Of a stretch of 64,000 nt of DNA, positions 28,648 to 38,905 are shown piece by piece. A program made the translations under genes and the position numbers. How positions within the stretch are numbered: the first letter of the stretch is position 1; the number at the start of each line of letters is the position of its first letter. The notes below the pieces were generated by a model. That model had not been told where the DNA came from. It did no database searches and saw only the letters and a program-made list of their open reading frames with translations. Origin of the DNA: an uncultured Halomonas sp. (GTDB lineage: Bacteria; Pseudomonadota; Gammaproteobacteria; Pseudomonadales; Halomonadaceae). Location of the stretch: contig NZ_CANLFS010000008.1 in NCBI RefSeq assembly GCF_947490095.1, forward strand, positions 1 to 64,000. The letters run 5' to 3'.

Positions 28648-28991
28648 GGAGGACCGCGGCGGGTCAGGACATCATGAGCGGCGGTGTCTTGCACCACCGC
28701 CTCGAAAATGAATGCAGGAGAGCCGACCGGCGCCCATACCGCACGCCGTACCCAGGGCCACCAGCCCCGTTTCTGCCGACGCGCCCTGAGGCGCGAGCTG
28801 GCACGGATCAGGGCCGGCGCCAGGATACATACCTGAACCAGCCGTACGGCCTGTCGTGTCACATCACCCTGGGCGAGGCCCGCGGGCAACAGACACCCCA
28901 CCAGCAGGCCGGTCAGCCACCAGCGGGCGTGTCGCCGTACTGGAGCGGGCCTGGCGGGTACGGCAGACGAGTGGCTGAGGGTCACGGCCAT
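28632..28991 (-). CDS. Small secreted/membrane protein upstream of secA, SecM-like candidate
   Basis: 119 residues, not recognised as a named family. The N terminus looks like a signal peptide: basic RRHAR (19-23), hydrophobic core 24-40 and a possible cut after A-G-L-A. The body is rich in R and W, with a second hydrophobic stretch at about 51-62. The C terminus ends LTRRGPPVWPA; R-R-G-P-P (111-115) resembles the R-A-G-P core of the E. coli SecM arrest sequence and the R-A-P-P class of arrest peptides. Position between lpxC and secA on the same strand equals that of secM. Start ATG 28991 has only a distant GGGAG. Function inferred, not shown. Confidence 0.6.
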   Translation of the reverse strand: MAVTLSHSSAVPARPAPVRRHARWWLTGLLVGCLLPAGLAQGDVTRQAVRLVQVCILAPALIRASSRLRARRQKRGWWPWVRRAVWAPVGSPAFIFEAVVQDTAAHDVLTRRGPPVWPA

Positions 28992-29089
28992 GCTGTCGAG
29001 GGGCTCCCGGGCGTGCTAGTCTGACAGGCGTTTCAGGCCCATCGCGTTATCGTCTGGCCCGCCTGGTGCGGGACGAGAGAGTCAAGCCC

Positions 29090-29644
<555 letters not shown>

Positions 29645-29661
29645 CACGCACAACCTCAACC

Positions 29662-29698
29662 GAAACGCCCCCAAAGGCCAGGCCAAGGGGGGCGTTTC
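29662..29698. terminator. Bidirectional terminator between dciA and lpxC
   Basis: Perfect 11-bp stem GAAACGCCCCC / GGGGGCGTTTC with an internal GGCC pairing; on the plus strand it ends in GTTTCTCTTA, on the minus strand in CGTTTCGGTT. It serves dciA best and may serve lpxC. Confidence 0.85.
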
Positions 29699-29729
29699 TC
29701 TTACAGCGTAAAGCTTATGACTTACAGCT

Positions 29730-29752
29730 CACGGACGCAGTCCGTGCGGTCA
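29730..29752 (-). repeat. Stop-codon hairpin of the 7-mer element (locus 2)
   Basis: On the minus strand the lpxC stop TGA is followed after three bases by CACGGAC-TGC-GTCCGTG (7-bp stem, three-base loop), then GTAAGTCATAAGC. This is the same order of parts as at 163-183 and 57460-57477. Confidence 0.7.
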
Positions 29753-30661
29753 GGCCATGGCGGGCGCAGAAAACGAGATCGGGGCCGTCTCGCTCTCCTC
29801 CTCGAAGGTAACGACCTCATAGGCGTCGGGCTGTTCCATCAGGGCGCGGCATAGCTGATTGTTCAGCGCATGCCCCGACTTGATGCCGTGAAACTCGCCG
29901 ATCAGGCTGTGCCCGAGCTGATAGAGGTCGCCTATGGCATCGAGCACCTTGTGCTTGACGAACTCATCATCGTAGCGCAGCCCACCCTCGTTGACGATAT
30001 GGTAGTCATCGACAACGATGGCATTGTCCAGGCTGCCACCCAGCGCGAGGTTATTGGAGCGCAGATACTCCAGATCACGCATGAAGCCGAAGGTGCGCGC
30101 CCGCGACACCTCCTTGACGAAGGACGTGGTGGAGAAGTCCACGGCGGCGGTCTGGGCCTGGCTCTCGAACACCGGGTGGTCGAAGTCGATGGAAAAGCCC
30201 ACCTTGAACCCCTTGTGGGGGCGAAAGGTCGCCACCTTGTCGCCATCCTGGACCGTCAGCTCGCGCTTGATCCGGATGAACTTCTTGGGGGCATTCTGCT
30301 CGCTGATACCGGCCGACTGGATCAGGAACACGAAGGGGCCGGCGCTGCCATCCATGATCGGCACCTCGGCGGCACTCAGGTCCACATAGGCGTTATCGAT
30401 GCCGAGGCCCGCGAGCGCCGACATCAGGTGCTCCACGGTGGCCACCTTGGCGCCATCATGGGTCAGGGCGGTGCACAGGGTCGTATCGGTCACCAGCGCC
30501 GCGCGGGCCGGAATCATCACCTCCGGCTCAAGGTCGGTGCGCACGAAGACGATACCGCTATCCACGGGCGCCGGCCTCAGGGTCATGTAGACCTTCTTGC
30601 CGGAGTGCAGGCCGACGCCGGTGGCGCGGATGACATTCTTCAGGGTGCGTTGTCTGATCAT
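29750..30661 (-). CDS. lpxC: UDP-3-O-acyl-N-acetylglucosamine deacetylase
   Basis: Zinc enzyme of the committed step of lipid A synthesis. 303 residues from ATG 30661 ([24 protein letters not shown]). The zinc ligands H78 (TVEHLM), H237 and D241 (HKVLDAIGD) and the catalytic H264 ([10 protein letters not shown]) align one residue off the E. coli numbering. It has its own promoter in the ftsZ-lpxC gap, overlapped by an inverted repeat. In enterobacteria LpxC levels are set by FtsH proteolysis of the C-terminal tail; the tail here ends SFSAPAMA, so a comparable signal is possible but unproven. Confidence 0.97.
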   Translation of the reverse strand: MIRQRTLKNVIRATGVGLHSGKKVYMTLRPAPVDSGIVFVRTDLEPEVMIPARAALVTDTTLCTALTHDGAKVATVEHLMSALAGLGIDNAYVDLSAAEVPIMDGSAGPFVFLIQSAGISEQNAPKKFIRIKRELTVQDGDKVATFRPHKGFKVGFSIDFDHPVFESQAQTAAVDFSTTSFVKEVSRARTFGFMRDLEYLRSNNLALGGSLDNAIVVDDYHIVNEGGLRYDDEFVKHKVLDAIGDLYQLGHSLIGEFHGIKSGHALNNQLCRALMEQPDAYEVVTFEEESETAPISFSAPAMA

Positions 30662-30702
30662 GAGCAGTGGCCAGGCGGTTATCGGGTTATCAAACACCGT
30701 TC

Positions 30703-30731
30703 ACTATAGCACCGAACAAGTGTTTCAACAA
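30703..30731 (-). promoter_or_regulatory. lpxC promoter
   Basis: Minus strand: -35 TTGTTG (30731-30726), 17-bp spacer, -10 TATAGT (30708-30703), about 42 bases before the lpxC ATG. The inverted repeat GCACCGAAC ... GTTCGGTGC (30709-30717 and 30741-30749) overlaps the spacer and may be an operator or the ftsZ 3' hairpin. Confidence 0.65.
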
Positions 30732-30773
30732 AGCAGACTCGTTCGGTGCAGCGCATGGCCTCGATAGTTTGCC

Positions 30774-31958
30774 TCAATCGGCCTGACGGCGCAGGAACGC
30801 CGGAATATCGAGGTAATCATCGAGCTCCTGGGAGCGACGCTTCTCGGGACGCGGCTTGGGCGCCTCCTCGGACTCCGCCCGCGGTGCCGTGGCCGCCGCG
30901 GACTGACGCGCCGCAACACCCGGCTGAGCAGCGCCGCGACGATAGTCGCTAGCCGGCTCGGCACGCTTGGCACTCTCGCGCCCGGCAGACCTCTGCTGAC
31001 GATCATCGAGGCCGGCGGCCACCACAGTCACGCGCAGCTCATCGGTCATCTCCATGTCGATGGAGGTACCGACCACGATGGTGGCATCCTGGGAGGCGAA
31101 CTCCTGAACGGTGGCACCGACATCATTGAACTCGCCGATGGAGAGGTCCGGCCCTGCCGTGATGTTGACCAGGATACCCCGTGCGCCGTGAAGGTCGACG
31201 TCCTCCAGCAGCGGGCTGCGGATGGCCTTCTCGGCGGCCTCACGAGCGCGGTTCTCGCCGATGGCGCCGCCGGTGCCCATCATCGCCATGCCCATCTCGG
31301 ACATCACGGTGCGCACATCGGCGAAGTCGACGTTGATGATGCCGGGGCTGGTGATCAGCTCGGCAATGCCCTGGACGGCGCCCAGCAGAACGTCATTGGC
31401 CGCGCTGAAGGCAGTCAGCAGACTGGCGCTCTTGCCCAGCACCGAGAGCAGCTTCTCGTTGGGAATGGTGATCAGCGAGTCGACATGCTCGGACAGCTCA
31501 CGCATGCCTTCCTCGGCGGAGCGCATGCGCTTGGGACCCTCGAAGGGGAAGGGCCGCGTGACCACGGCCACGGTGAGGATACCCAGCTCCTTGGCCACCT
31601 GGGCCACCACGGGGGCACCACCGGTGCCGGTACCCCCACCCATGCCGGCGGTGATAAACACCATGTCGGCACCCTCGAGCAGCTCGGCGATGCGCTCGCG
31701 ATCCTCCATGGCCGCCTGTCGACCGACGTCCGGATTCGCGCCGGCCCCCAGCCCCTTGGTAATCTCGTTACCGAGCTGCAGCACGGTCTTGGCCGCCACG
31801 CGCTTGAGTGCCTGGGCATCGGTATTGGCGCAGATGAACTCGACGCCCTCGATGCTGCTCTCGACCATATGATTGACGGCATTGCCGCCACCGCCACCCA
31901 CGCCGATCACCTTGATGACCGCGCTACTTGAGGGCGCGCTATCTACCAATTCAAACAT
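30774..31958 (-). CDS. ftsZ: Cell division GTPase FtsZ
   Basis: Tubulin homologue that polymerises into the Z ring. 394 residues from ATG 31958 (MFELVDSAP), with AGGAG nine bases upstream. GTP-binding signature GGGTGTG at residues 107-113, the T7-loop region [10 protein letters not shown], a disordered linker of about 60 residues rich in A, R, P and Q, and the C-terminal conserved peptide [16 protein letters not shown] that binds FtsA and ZipA. Directly downstream of ftsA (35-base gap). Confidence 0.98.
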   Translation of the reverse strand: MFELVDSAPSSSAVIKVIGVGGGGGNAVNHMVESSIEGVEFICANTDAQALKRVAAKTVLQLGNEITKGLGAGANPDVGRQAAMEDRERIAELLEGADMVFITAGMGGGTGTGGAPVVAQVAKELGILTVAVVTRPFPFEGPKRMRSAEEGMRELSEHVDSLITIPNEKLLSVLGKSASLLTAFSAANDVLLGAVQGIAELITSPGIINVDFADVRTVMSEMGMAMMGTGGAIGENRAREAAEKAIRSPLLEDVDLHGARGILVNITAGPDLSIGEFNDVGATVQEFASQDATIVVGTSIDMEMTDELRVTVVAAGLDDRQQRSAGRESAKRAEPASDYRRGAAQPGVAARQSAAATAPRAESEEAPKPRPEKRRSQELDDYLDIPAFLRRQAD

Positions 31959-31993
31959 TTGCCCCGTCTCCTGAACCGCCGCTGGCGATCCTG

Positions 31994-33283
31994 TCAAAAA
32001 TTGCCTTTCAACCAGTTTTTCAGCCTCACCAGCGTCGAGGAATCTGCCTTGTCGCCGCGTCGGGCGGCGTCCTCGCGCCGGGGCTGTGCGGACATCATAC
32101 CGCCCTGCGCCTGATGGCCATGTCCCTGCTGTGTCTCTTGTAGAGCGTAATGTAACAAACCGACGCCGGTCGAATAAATCGGGTTACGCACCACATCGGC
32201 CAGCCCACGCACGTTCTGGGGGCAGGCGATGCGCACCGGCATATGAAAGATCTCCTCGGCCAGCTCCACCACGCCCTCCATGCGCGCGGTCCCCCCGGTC
32301 AAGACCACACCAGCCGCCACCAGATCCTCGTAACCACTGCGGCGTAGCTCGTCACGCACCAGGGTAAACAATTCCTCGTAGCGCGGCTCCACCACTTCGG
32401 CCAGGGCCTGACGAGAAAGATCCCGCGCCGGGCGATCACCGACGCTGGGCACCTTGATCATCTCGTCGCTGGCGGCCAGCTGGGTCAGCGCACAGGCATA
32501 CTTGACCTTGATTTCCTCGGCGTGCTGCGTCGGCGTGCGTAGCGCCATGGCGATATCGTTGGTGACCTGGTCGCCGGCAATGGGAATCACCGCGGTATAG
32601 CGAATCGCCCCCTCGGTGAAGACGGCAATATCGGTGGTGCCCCCGCCGATATCGACCATGCATACTCCGAGCTCGCGTTCATCCTCGGTGAGCACCGCCA
32701 TGCTGGAGGCGAGCTGCTCGAGGATGGTGGCGTCGACTTCCAGTCCACAGCGGCGCACACACTTCTCGATGTTCTGCACCGCATTGAGGGCGGCGGTGAC
32801 CAGGTGGACTCGCGCCTCGAGGCGGACACCGGACATGCCCAACGGCTCCCGGATGCCGCCTTGGGCATCGATGGCGAACTCCTGGGGCAGTACATGCAAC
32901 ACGCGCTGCCCTTCGGAGATAGCCCGAGCCCGCGCCGAATCGATCACTCGGTCGATGTCCGAGGGCGTCACCTCACGATCCTTGATCGCGACAACGCCGT
33001 CGGAGTTCATCGAGCTGATATGGCTGCCGGCGACTCCGACATACACGGAATGGATATCGCAGCCGGCCATCAATTCGGCCTCTTCCACGGCGCGCTGGAT
33101 CGATTGCACCGTGGACTCGATATTGATCACCACCCCCTTCTTCATGCCGCGAGAGGGATGCGAGCCGATACCGGCGATCTCGATGCCGCCGTCATCGGTG
33201 GGCTGACCCACGATCGCCACCACCTTGGATGTTCCGATATCCAGCCCGACTACCATATTGGACGCGTTGGATGGACCTGCCAT
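31994..33283 (-). CDS. ftsA: Cell division protein FtsA
   Basis: Actin-like protein that tethers FtsZ to the membrane. 429 residues with the ATPase pattern [16 protein letters not shown] near the N terminus, [15 protein letters not shown] near residue 205 and [13 protein letters not shown] near 335. The C terminus ends in an amphipathic helix [11 protein letters not shown] that inserts in the membrane. A 197-bp gap with a terminator-like hairpin and a good promoter separates it from ftsQ, so ftsA-ftsZ form their own transcription unit at least in part. Confidence 0.98.
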   Translation of the reverse strand: MAGPSNASNMVVGLDIGTSKVVAIVGQPTDDGGIEIAGIGSHPSRGMKKGVVINIESTVQSIQRAVEEAELMAGCDIHSVYVGVAGSHISSMNSDGVVAIKDREVTPSDIDRVIDSARARAISEGQRVLHVLPQEFAIDAQGGIREPLGMSGVRLEARVHLVTAALNAVQNIEKCVRRCGLEVDATILEQLASSMAVLTEDERELGVCMVDIGGGTTDIAVFTEGAIRYTAVIPIAGDQVTNDIAMALRTPTQHAEEIKVKYACALTQLAASDEMIKVPSVGDRPARDLSRQALAEVVEPRYEELFTLVRDELRRSGYEDLVAAGVVLTGGTARMEGVVELAEEIFHMPVRIACPQNVRGLADVVRNPIYSTGVGLLHYALQETQQGHGHQAQGGMMSAQPRREDAARRGDKADSSTLVRLKNWLKGNF

Positions 33284-33354
33284 GAGTCGGGGAGTCTCCT
33301 CGAACTTGGGCCATTAACTCGCCAGGCCCAATCATGAAAATTAACCTGGAGCCA

Positions 33355-33384
33355 ATTATAGGAAAAACTCGGCGCATTCCTCCA
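33355..33384 (-). promoter_or_regulatory. ftsA-ftsZ promoter
   Basis: Minus strand: perfect -10 TATAAT (33360-33355), 18-bp spacer and a weak -35 TGGAGG (33384-33379), about 70 bases before the ftsA ATG at 33283. Confidence 0.6.
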
Positions 33385-33439
33385 CCCCAGGACGGAAAAG
33401 ACCTCCCACAATACGGCGATTTTGTCGCGAAAGAAACAG

Positions 33440-33461
33440 ACGCATGCCCTTTGCCATGCGT
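33440..33461 (-). terminator. Possible terminator/attenuator between ftsQ and ftsA
   Basis: 7-bp stem ACGCATG / CATGCGT with an 8-base loop, about 20 bases after the ftsQ stop and followed on the minus strand by CTGTTTCTTT. A short stem, so read-through is likely. Confidence 0.5.
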
Positions 33462-33480
33462 GTTTCACCGGAAAAAGGCC

Positions 33481-34206
33481 TTAGCCTTCATCCACGTCAT
33501 CCTCGGCAAGGGGGTCGGTTTCGCCGTGCCATGCCACCGCGACACCATTGGAGTACCGGAGGTCAATGTAGCGAATATGCGACACCTGCTGACCGAGCTG
33601 CCGACGCCAGGCGGCAGACAGCCGCGCCAGCCTTCCCTCTCGATCACCGCGGCCCAGCATCACCCAGACCCCTTCATCGAGTTGAAAGCGCCAGGCGCCG
33701 CGCGGCTCCAGGCGCAGCTGCGTCAGCCCATGCCCCAGTTCGGCGAATCGCGTCGCCAGACGCTCATGGTAGGCCAGCACCTCGGGGCCGCTGCCCCGGG
33801 GGCCGGCGAGGTCGGGCAAGTCGCCGGGGGGCGACACCGAGCCGATGGCGAAGGGCTCCCCCTCCGGGTTGAGCAGGGAATCATCATTCCAGCGAGCCAC
33901 CGGCACCTGCTCCACCAGCTCGAGGGTCAGGGCATTGGGCCATTCACGGCTGACTCGCGCCTCGGCGACCCAGTCGATGGCCAGGGCCTGGTCGCGCAAG
34001 TCGGCGACATCCACCGACAGCCAGGTGTGGCCGCGCAGCAGCGGCGATAGCTTGTCACGCAGATAGTCGGCACTGACGTGCTCCAGGTCGCCGCCGATCG
34101 ATACCCGCTCGAGAGGCCGGTCGAGCCATATCCACAGCGCCCTGCCGCCGGCGCCGAACAACGCCACCAGCAGCAGCACGCCCAACCATCCACTGCGCTG
34201 ACTCAT
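33481..34206 (-). CDS. ftsQ: Cell division protein FtsQ
   Basis: Bitopic inner-membrane protein that links cytoplasmic and periplasmic divisome parts with FtsB/FtsL. 241 residues from ATG 34206, which overlaps the ddlB stop (ATGA). One membrane segment at about residues 6-24, then a POTRA-type domain (RPLERVSIGGDLEHVSADYLRDKLSPLLRG) and the FtsQ beta domain containing EARVSREWPNALTLELVEQVPVARW. The C-terminal stretch HIRYIDLRYSNGVAVAW is conserved. Part of the dcw cluster. Confidence 0.96.
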   Translation of the reverse strand: MSQRSGWLGVLLLVALFGAGGRALWIWLDRPLERVSIGGDLEHVSADYLRDKLSPLLRGHTWLSVDVADLRDQALAIDWVAEARVSREWPNALTLELVEQVPVARWNDDSLLNPEGEPFAIGSVSPPGDLPDLAGPRGSGPEVLAYHERLATRFAELGHGLTQLRLEPRGAWRFQLDEGVWVMLGRGDREGRLARLSAAWRRQLGQQVSHIRYIDLRYSNGVAVAWHGETDPLAEDDVDEG

Positions 34207-35132
34207 GCCGGGCGGTTCTCCAGGGTGCAGGCGAGAATGCGCAGAACCAGCGTCTCGAAGTCCATGCCGACGTGGGCGGCCGCCTGGGGTACCAGGCTGT
34301 GGTCGGTCATGCCCGGCGAGGTGTTGACCTCGATCAGCCAGAAGCCACCCTGGGCATCGCGCATCACATCGACGCGGCCCCAGCCCTCGCCCCCTACGGC
34401 GAGATAGGCCCGGCGGCACAGCTCACCCAGCTCGGCCTCATCGGCCTCTCGAAGCCCACAGGGCAGGTGGTATTGGGTCTCGTTGGAGAGGTACTTGGCT
34501 TCATAGTCGTAGAAGCCACCGGCCGCCTCGACGCGGATCGCCGGCAGGACGTCGTCTCCGACAAGCGACACCGTGTATTCCTCCCCCTGCACGAAGCGCT
34601 CGGCCATCACCCGCGCATCGAACTGCGCCGCCTCATGATAGGCCGTCGCCAGCGACTCGGCGCTATGAACCACGCTGATGCCGAGCGTCGACCCCTCGTG
34701 GACCGGCTTGACGATCAGGGGTAGCCCCAGGCGCCCGGCCACGTCCTGCCAGTCGGTCTTTGGACCCAGCATTTCCGCCTCGGGAGTGGGCAACCCCATC
34801 GCCTGCCACACCAGCTTGGTGCGCTGCTTGTCCATGCCCAATGCCGACCCCAGCACGCCGCTGCCGGTATAGGGGATGCCCAGCAGTTCGAGCGCGCCCT
34901 GCAGGGTGCCATCCTCACCGCCACGCCCGTGCAAGGCAATGAACACACGATCCGGCGCCAGGGCCTCGAGCCCCGCCAGGCCGCCCTCGGCGGGATCATA
35001 GCCGACGACATCAACCCCGGCGCGAGCCAGCGCCGAGAGTACCGCCTGCCCACTCTTCAGAGACACCTCGCGCTCGGCCGAACTGCCGCCAAAGAGCACG
35101 GCAACACGCCCAAGCTTCGCCACTAGACTCAT
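34203..35132 (-). CDS. ddlB: D-alanine--D-alanine ligase
   Basis: ATP-grasp enzyme making D-Ala-D-Ala for the peptidoglycan stem peptide. 309 residues. [15 protein letters not shown] (about 14-28), [14 protein letters not shown] (65-78), the [17 protein letters not shown]-grasp segment and the [18 protein letters not shown] metal-binding motif are all present. Overlaps murC upstream and ftsQ downstream by 4 bases each. Confidence 0.98.
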   Translation of the reverse strand: MSLVAKLGRVAVLFGGSSAEREVSLKSGQAVLSALARAGVDVVGYDPAEGGLAGLEALAPDRVFIALHGRGGEDGTLQGALELLGIPYTGSGVLGSALGMDKQRTKLVWQAMGLPTPEAEMLGPKTDWQDVAGRLGLPLIVKPVHEGSTLGISVVHSAESLATAYHEAAQFDARVMAERFVQGEEYTVSLVGDDVLPAIRVEAAGGFYDYEAKYLSNETQYHLPCGLREADEAELGELCRRAYLAVGGEGWGRVDVMRDAQGGFWLIEVNTSPGMTDHSLVPQAAAHVGMDFETLVLRILACTLENRPA

Positions 35133-36541
35133 AGCTTCACCTCGTCGAGAACCAGGGCCGCCCCGGCCAGCGCCTGGGCAATGCCGCCGATATCACCGGC
35201 GCCCTGGGTAATCAGGATATCGTCTGGCCGCAGTACACGACTCAGCAACTCAGGCAACTCGGACTTCTCCTGAACGAAGATCGGGTCGACGGCGCCTCGC
35301 TGACGGATCGACCCGGCCAGGGTGCGCCCCTCGGCGCCGGGGATCGCCACCTCACCGGCACTGTACACATCCAGCAGCAGCAGGGTATCGACGCCGCCCA
35401 GTACGCGTACGAAGTCTTCGTAGAGATCACGAGTACGGGTGTAGCGATGGGGCTGGTAAAGCATCACCAGGCGCCGCTCGGGCCAGCCGGCACGCACCGC
35501 CCGGATCACCATCTCCACCTCCCGGGGATGATGACCATAGTCGTCAACCAGCATCACCTCCCCCTCGCCCCCCGGGGCCGGGAAGTGACCATGAACCTGG
35601 AAGCGCCGCCCGACCCCCTGGAAGCCTGCCAGGCCCCGCAGGATGGCGGCATCGTCCACGCCGGCATCGCTGGCGACGGCGATGCCGGCCAGGGCATTCA
35701 GGGCATTGTGGCGGCCCGGCATGGCCAGCCTCACCTCGAGGGGCGCCAGTGCCCCGGGGCGCCGAGCGGTGAAGTGCACCTCGCCCTGCGCCTGCACGAA
35801 GTCCTCGATGCCATAGTCGGCATCCTCGCTGAAGCCATAGGTGACGAACTGGCGGCTGACGCGATCGAGCAGGCCGCGCACGTGGTCGTCATCGATGCAG
35901 AGGATGGCCAGGCCATAGAAGGGCAGGTTATGCAGGAACTCGACGAAGGTGTCCTTGAGCCTCTCGAAGTCGCCACCATAGGTGCTCATATGATCGGCAT
36001 CGATATTGGTCACGATGGACACCAGGGGCTGCAGATGCAGGAAGGAGGCATCGGACTCATCGGCCTCGGCCACCAGGTAGTCGCCCTCCCCCAACCGGGC
36101 ATTGGTGCCGGCACTGGTCAGCCGGCCACCGATCACGAAGGTGGGGTCGAGTCCGCCCTCACCGAGCAGCGTCGCGGTCAGACTGGTGGTGGTGGTCTTG
36201 CCGTGAGTGCCGGCCACGGCGATGCCATGACGAAAACGCATCAGTTCGGCGAGCATCTCGGCGCGTCGCACCACCGGCACTCGATGCTCATGGGCCCAGA
36301 TGATCTCCGGGTTGGTCTCGTCCACCGCGGTGGAGACCACCACGACATCCGCGCCGGCAACGTGTTCGGTGGCATGACCGATGGCCACGCGAATGCCGCC
36401 GCGCCGCAGCCTGTCAACCACCGGCGATTCACGCAGATCGCTGCCGCTGACCAGATAGCCCTGGTTGGCGAGCACCTCGGCAATGCCGCACATCCCGGCA
36501 CCGCCGATACCCACGAAATGGATATTGCGGATACGCCGCAT
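35129..36541 (-). CDS. murC: UDP-N-acetylmuramate--L-alanine ligase
   Basis: Adds L-Ala to UDP-MurNAc. Start ATG 36541 ([24 protein letters not shown]) gives 470 residues. The UDP-binding GIGGAGMCG, the P-loop [12 protein letters not shown], the [10 protein letters not shown] segment and [10 protein letters not shown] are Mur-ligase signatures. The 58-base gap to murG is the largest in this stretch of overlapping genes. Confidence 0.98.
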   Translation of the reverse strand: MRRIRNIHFVGIGGAGMCGIAEVLANQGYLVSGSDLRESPVVDRLRRGGIRVAIGHATEHVAGADVVVVSTAVDETNPEIIWAHEHRVPVVRRAEMLAELMRFRHGIAVAGTHGKTTTTSLTATLLGEGGLDPTFVIGGRLTSAGTNARLGEGDYLVAEADESDASFLHLQPLVSIVTNIDADHMSTYGGDFERLKDTFVEFLHNLPFYGLAILCIDDDHVRGLLDRVSRQFVTYGFSEDADYGIEDFVQAQGEVHFTARRPGALAPLEVRLAMPGRHNALNALAGIAVASDAGVDDAAILRGLAGFQGVGRRFQVHGHFPAPGGEGEVMLVDDYGHHPREVEMVIRAVRAGWPERRLVMLYQPHRYTRTRDLYEDFVRVLGGVDTLLLLDVYSAGEVAIPGAEGRTLAGSIRQRGAVDPIFVQEKSELPELLSRVLRPDDILITQGAGDIGGIAQALAGAALVLDEVKL

Positions 36542-36599
36542 GCCCAGGCCACGCCCCCGGGAGGCGACCGTGGTCTGGCCGGTATTCTGGTGTGGTCTG

Positions 36600-37688
36600 C
36601 TATCGCTCAAAGCCTGTCTCCATGCAGCCGGCCACCAGGCGTTCGACGGCGTCGAGGTGGGCGCAGGCACGGGCCCGCGACGCCATGGTGGCGAGGGTGT
36701 CGGGGTCTAGCAGCACCGCCAGCCGGTCGGCCAGCGTTGCCGCGGAAAGTCCTGATTGGGGTAGCAGTTGGGCGGCGCCTTCCCCCACCAGCGCCCTGGC
36801 ATTGGCGGTCTGGTGGTCGTCCACCGCATGGGGAAAGGGCACGAACAACGCCGGCTTGGCCGCGGCGGCGAGCTCCGCTACGGTCAAGGCCCCCGCACGG
36901 CACACGACCAGGTCGGCCCAGGCATAGGCACCGGCCATGTCGCCGATAAAGGCCGCCACCTCTGCCTCGATGCCCTGCGCCGCATACGCCTCTCGCGTCG
37001 CCGCATCCTTGTCACGCCCCGCCTGATGCCACACGGCCGGCCGCTGGCCTTCAGGCAGGCGCGCCAGGGCCAGCGGCAACCCCTCGTTCAATGCCTGGGC
37101 GCCCAGGGAGCCGCCGACCACCAGCAGACGCAACGGGCGCCCGGCCATCTCGCCTTCACCGCGGGGCGTCTCCCCCAGGCTCGCGATCTCCTCGCGCACC
37201 GGGTTGCCGACCACCTCCCCACGACCTTGAAAGGCCTGGGGAAAGGCGGCATAGACCCGCGTCGCCAACCGTGCCAGGGCGCGATTGGTCAATCCGGCCA
37301 CGGCATTCTGCTCGTGGATCACCAGCGGGCGCCGCGCCAGCCAGGCGGCAAGCCCTCCGGGCCCACTGGCGAAGCCACCCAATCCCACCACCAGTTGCGG
37401 GTCGAAGGTACGGATGATTCGCCACGCCTGCCACACCGCCCGGACCAGCTTGAAGGGCGCCAGCGCCCAGCCGGCGGCCCCGTTACCGCGCAGGCCGGCC
37501 ACGGCAATCCGGTGGAGAGGAATGTCGGCCTCGGGCACGAGACGATTCTCGATGCCACGCGGGCTACCCAGCCAGGCCACCTCCACACCGCGTGCCTGCA
37601 GGCCTCGGGCCAGGGAGAGTGCCGGAATCACATGGCCGCCGGTACCGCCGGCCATGATCAGTGCACGACGCGGGGACGATGGCGTCAT
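36600..37688 (-). CDS. murG: Undecaprenyl-PP-MurNAc-pentapeptide GlcNAc transferase
   Basis: Converts lipid I to lipid II on the inner face of the membrane. 362 residues from ATG 37688, overlapping the ftsW stop. The GT28 signatures are clear: [17 protein letters not shown] (residues about 10-26), [43 protein letters not shown] and [35 protein letters not shown]. Confidence 0.98.
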   Translation of the reverse strand: MTPSSPRRALIMAGGTGGHVIPALSLARGLQARGVEVAWLGSPRGIENRLVPEADIPLHRIAVAGLRGNGAAGWALAPFKLVRAVWQAWRIIRTFDPQLVVGLGGFASGPGGLAAWLARRPLVIHEQNAVAGLTNRALARLATRVYAAFPQAFQGRGEVVGNPVREEIASLGETPRGEGEMAGRPLRLLVVGGSLGAQALNEGLPLALARLPEGQRPAVWHQAGRDKDAATREAYAAQGIEAEVAAFIGDMAGAYAWADLVVCRAGALTVAELAAAAKPALFVPFPHAVDDHQTANARALVGEGAAQLLPQSGLSAATLADRLAVLLDPDTLATMASRARACAHLDAVERLVAGCMETGFER

Positions 37689-38905
37689 TGATCGGCTCCT
37701 TGTTCCATCATTGGGGGCGAGCCACCGGCCGCCGCTCGCGGGGCGGTCGATGACGGGCGTTGCCGTTCGCGGCGCGTCTCGATATCGACGCGCAGCAGCA
37801 TCGCGACCATGCAGGTACAGACCAGCAGGCTGGAGCCGCCATAGCTGAGCAACGGCAGGGTCAACCCCTTGGTGGGCAGCATGCCGCTGCTCACCGCGAT
37901 ATTGATAAAGGCCTGGGCGCCGATCACCAGGGCGATCCCATAGCTGAGGTAGGCGGAGAAGGAACGTCCCGCCAGCTCGGCACGCCGCCCCACCGCCATG
38001 GCACGCCATACCAGCAGGGCGAAGAGCCCGATGACGCAGACCGCCCCCAGCAGGCCCAGCTCCTCGGCGAGCACGGCGAAGACGAAGTCGGTATGCGCTT
38101 CGGGCAGGTAGAAGAGCTTCTGTACGCTGTTGCCCAGCCCCACACCCAGCCAGCCACCGCGCCCGAAGGCGATAAGCGCCTGGGTGAGCTGATAGCCGCT
38201 GGCGAACTGGTCCGCCCAGGGGTCAACGAAGCTGGTCAGTCGCGCCAGTCGGTAGGGTTCGGCGATGGCCAGCAGGGCGCCTCCCGCCACCACCAGCACC
38301 GCCAGGATCAGGAAGCGTCCCCAGGGGGCACCGGCCATCAGCAACATGCCCATCACGCAACCGGTCATTACCACGACGGCCCCGTAGTCGGGTTCCAGGA
38401 TCAACAGGAACCCGAACAGGCCGAGCACCAACAGAGGGCGCAGGAAGGCGCCCCAGTGGCGGCGAACCTGGGGCAGAAAACGCTCGAGATAGCCCGCCAG
38501 ATAGATGATGAAGCACAGCTTGGCGACCTCCGAGGCCTGGATGTTGAAGGGCACACCAGGAATCGACAGCCAGCGCTTGCTGCCATTCACCTCGCGCCCC
38601 ACCACCAGGACCAGCCCCAGCAGCAACAGCCCCAGCAGCAGCAGCAGCGGCCCGTTGGCCCGCCACCACCCCAGGGGGACGCGCAGCACCGCGGCCGCGA
38701 CCAGCACCGCGACGATCAAGAAGACGCCATGCCGAATGCTGAAGTACCAGGGATTGCCGGTCAGGCTCGCCGCCACCCCGGTGGAGGCCGACGTTACCAT
38801 TACCCAGCCGATCAACAGCAGCCCCAGCGCGGCCACCAGCAGCCAGCCATCGAAGGCGTGGTCACGGGTCGAGAGTCCCGCTCGGAGTCGTGCCAGGCGG
38901 CTCAT
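37685..38905 (-). CDS. ftsW: Division-specific peptidoglycan glycosyltransferase FtsW
   Basis: SEDS-family polymerase that acts with the transpeptidase FtsI at the septum. 406 residues, about ten membrane helices. The SEDS signatures GSKRWLSIPGVPFNIQASEVAKLCFI, ILEPDYGAVVVM and the acidic, essential loop region around LTSFVDPWADQFASGYQLTQALIAFGRGGWLGVGLGNSVQK are present, as is SSGMLPTKGLTLPLLSYGGSSLL near the C terminus. Overlaps murD and murG by 4 bases. Confidence 0.97.
   Translation of the reverse strand: MSRLARLRAGLSTRDHAFDGWLLVAALGLLLIGWVMVTSASTGVAASLTGNPWYFSIRHGVFLIVAVLVAAAVLRVPLGWWRANGPLLLLLGLLLLGLVLVVGREVNGSKRWLSIPGVPFNIQASEVAKLCFIIYLAGYLERFLPQVRRHWGAFLRPLLVLGLFGFLLILEPDYGAVVVMTGCVMGMLLMAGAPWGRFLILAVLVVAGGALLAIAEPYRLARLTSFVDPWADQFASGYQLTQALIAFGRGGWLGVGLGNSVQKLFYLPEAHTDFVFAVLAEELGLLGAVCVIGLFALLVWRAMAVGRRAELAGRSFSAYLSYGIALVIGAQAFINIAVSSGMLPTKGLTLPLLSYGGSSLLVCTCMVAMLLRVDIETRRERQRPSSTAPRAAAGGSPPMMEQGADQ

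Noticed and set aside
28326..29024. 232-codon plus-strand frame across the secA leader
   Set aside because: Antisense to the secA N terminus and to the SecM-like ORF; no ribosome site, and the P/G/R-rich translation matches nothing recognised.
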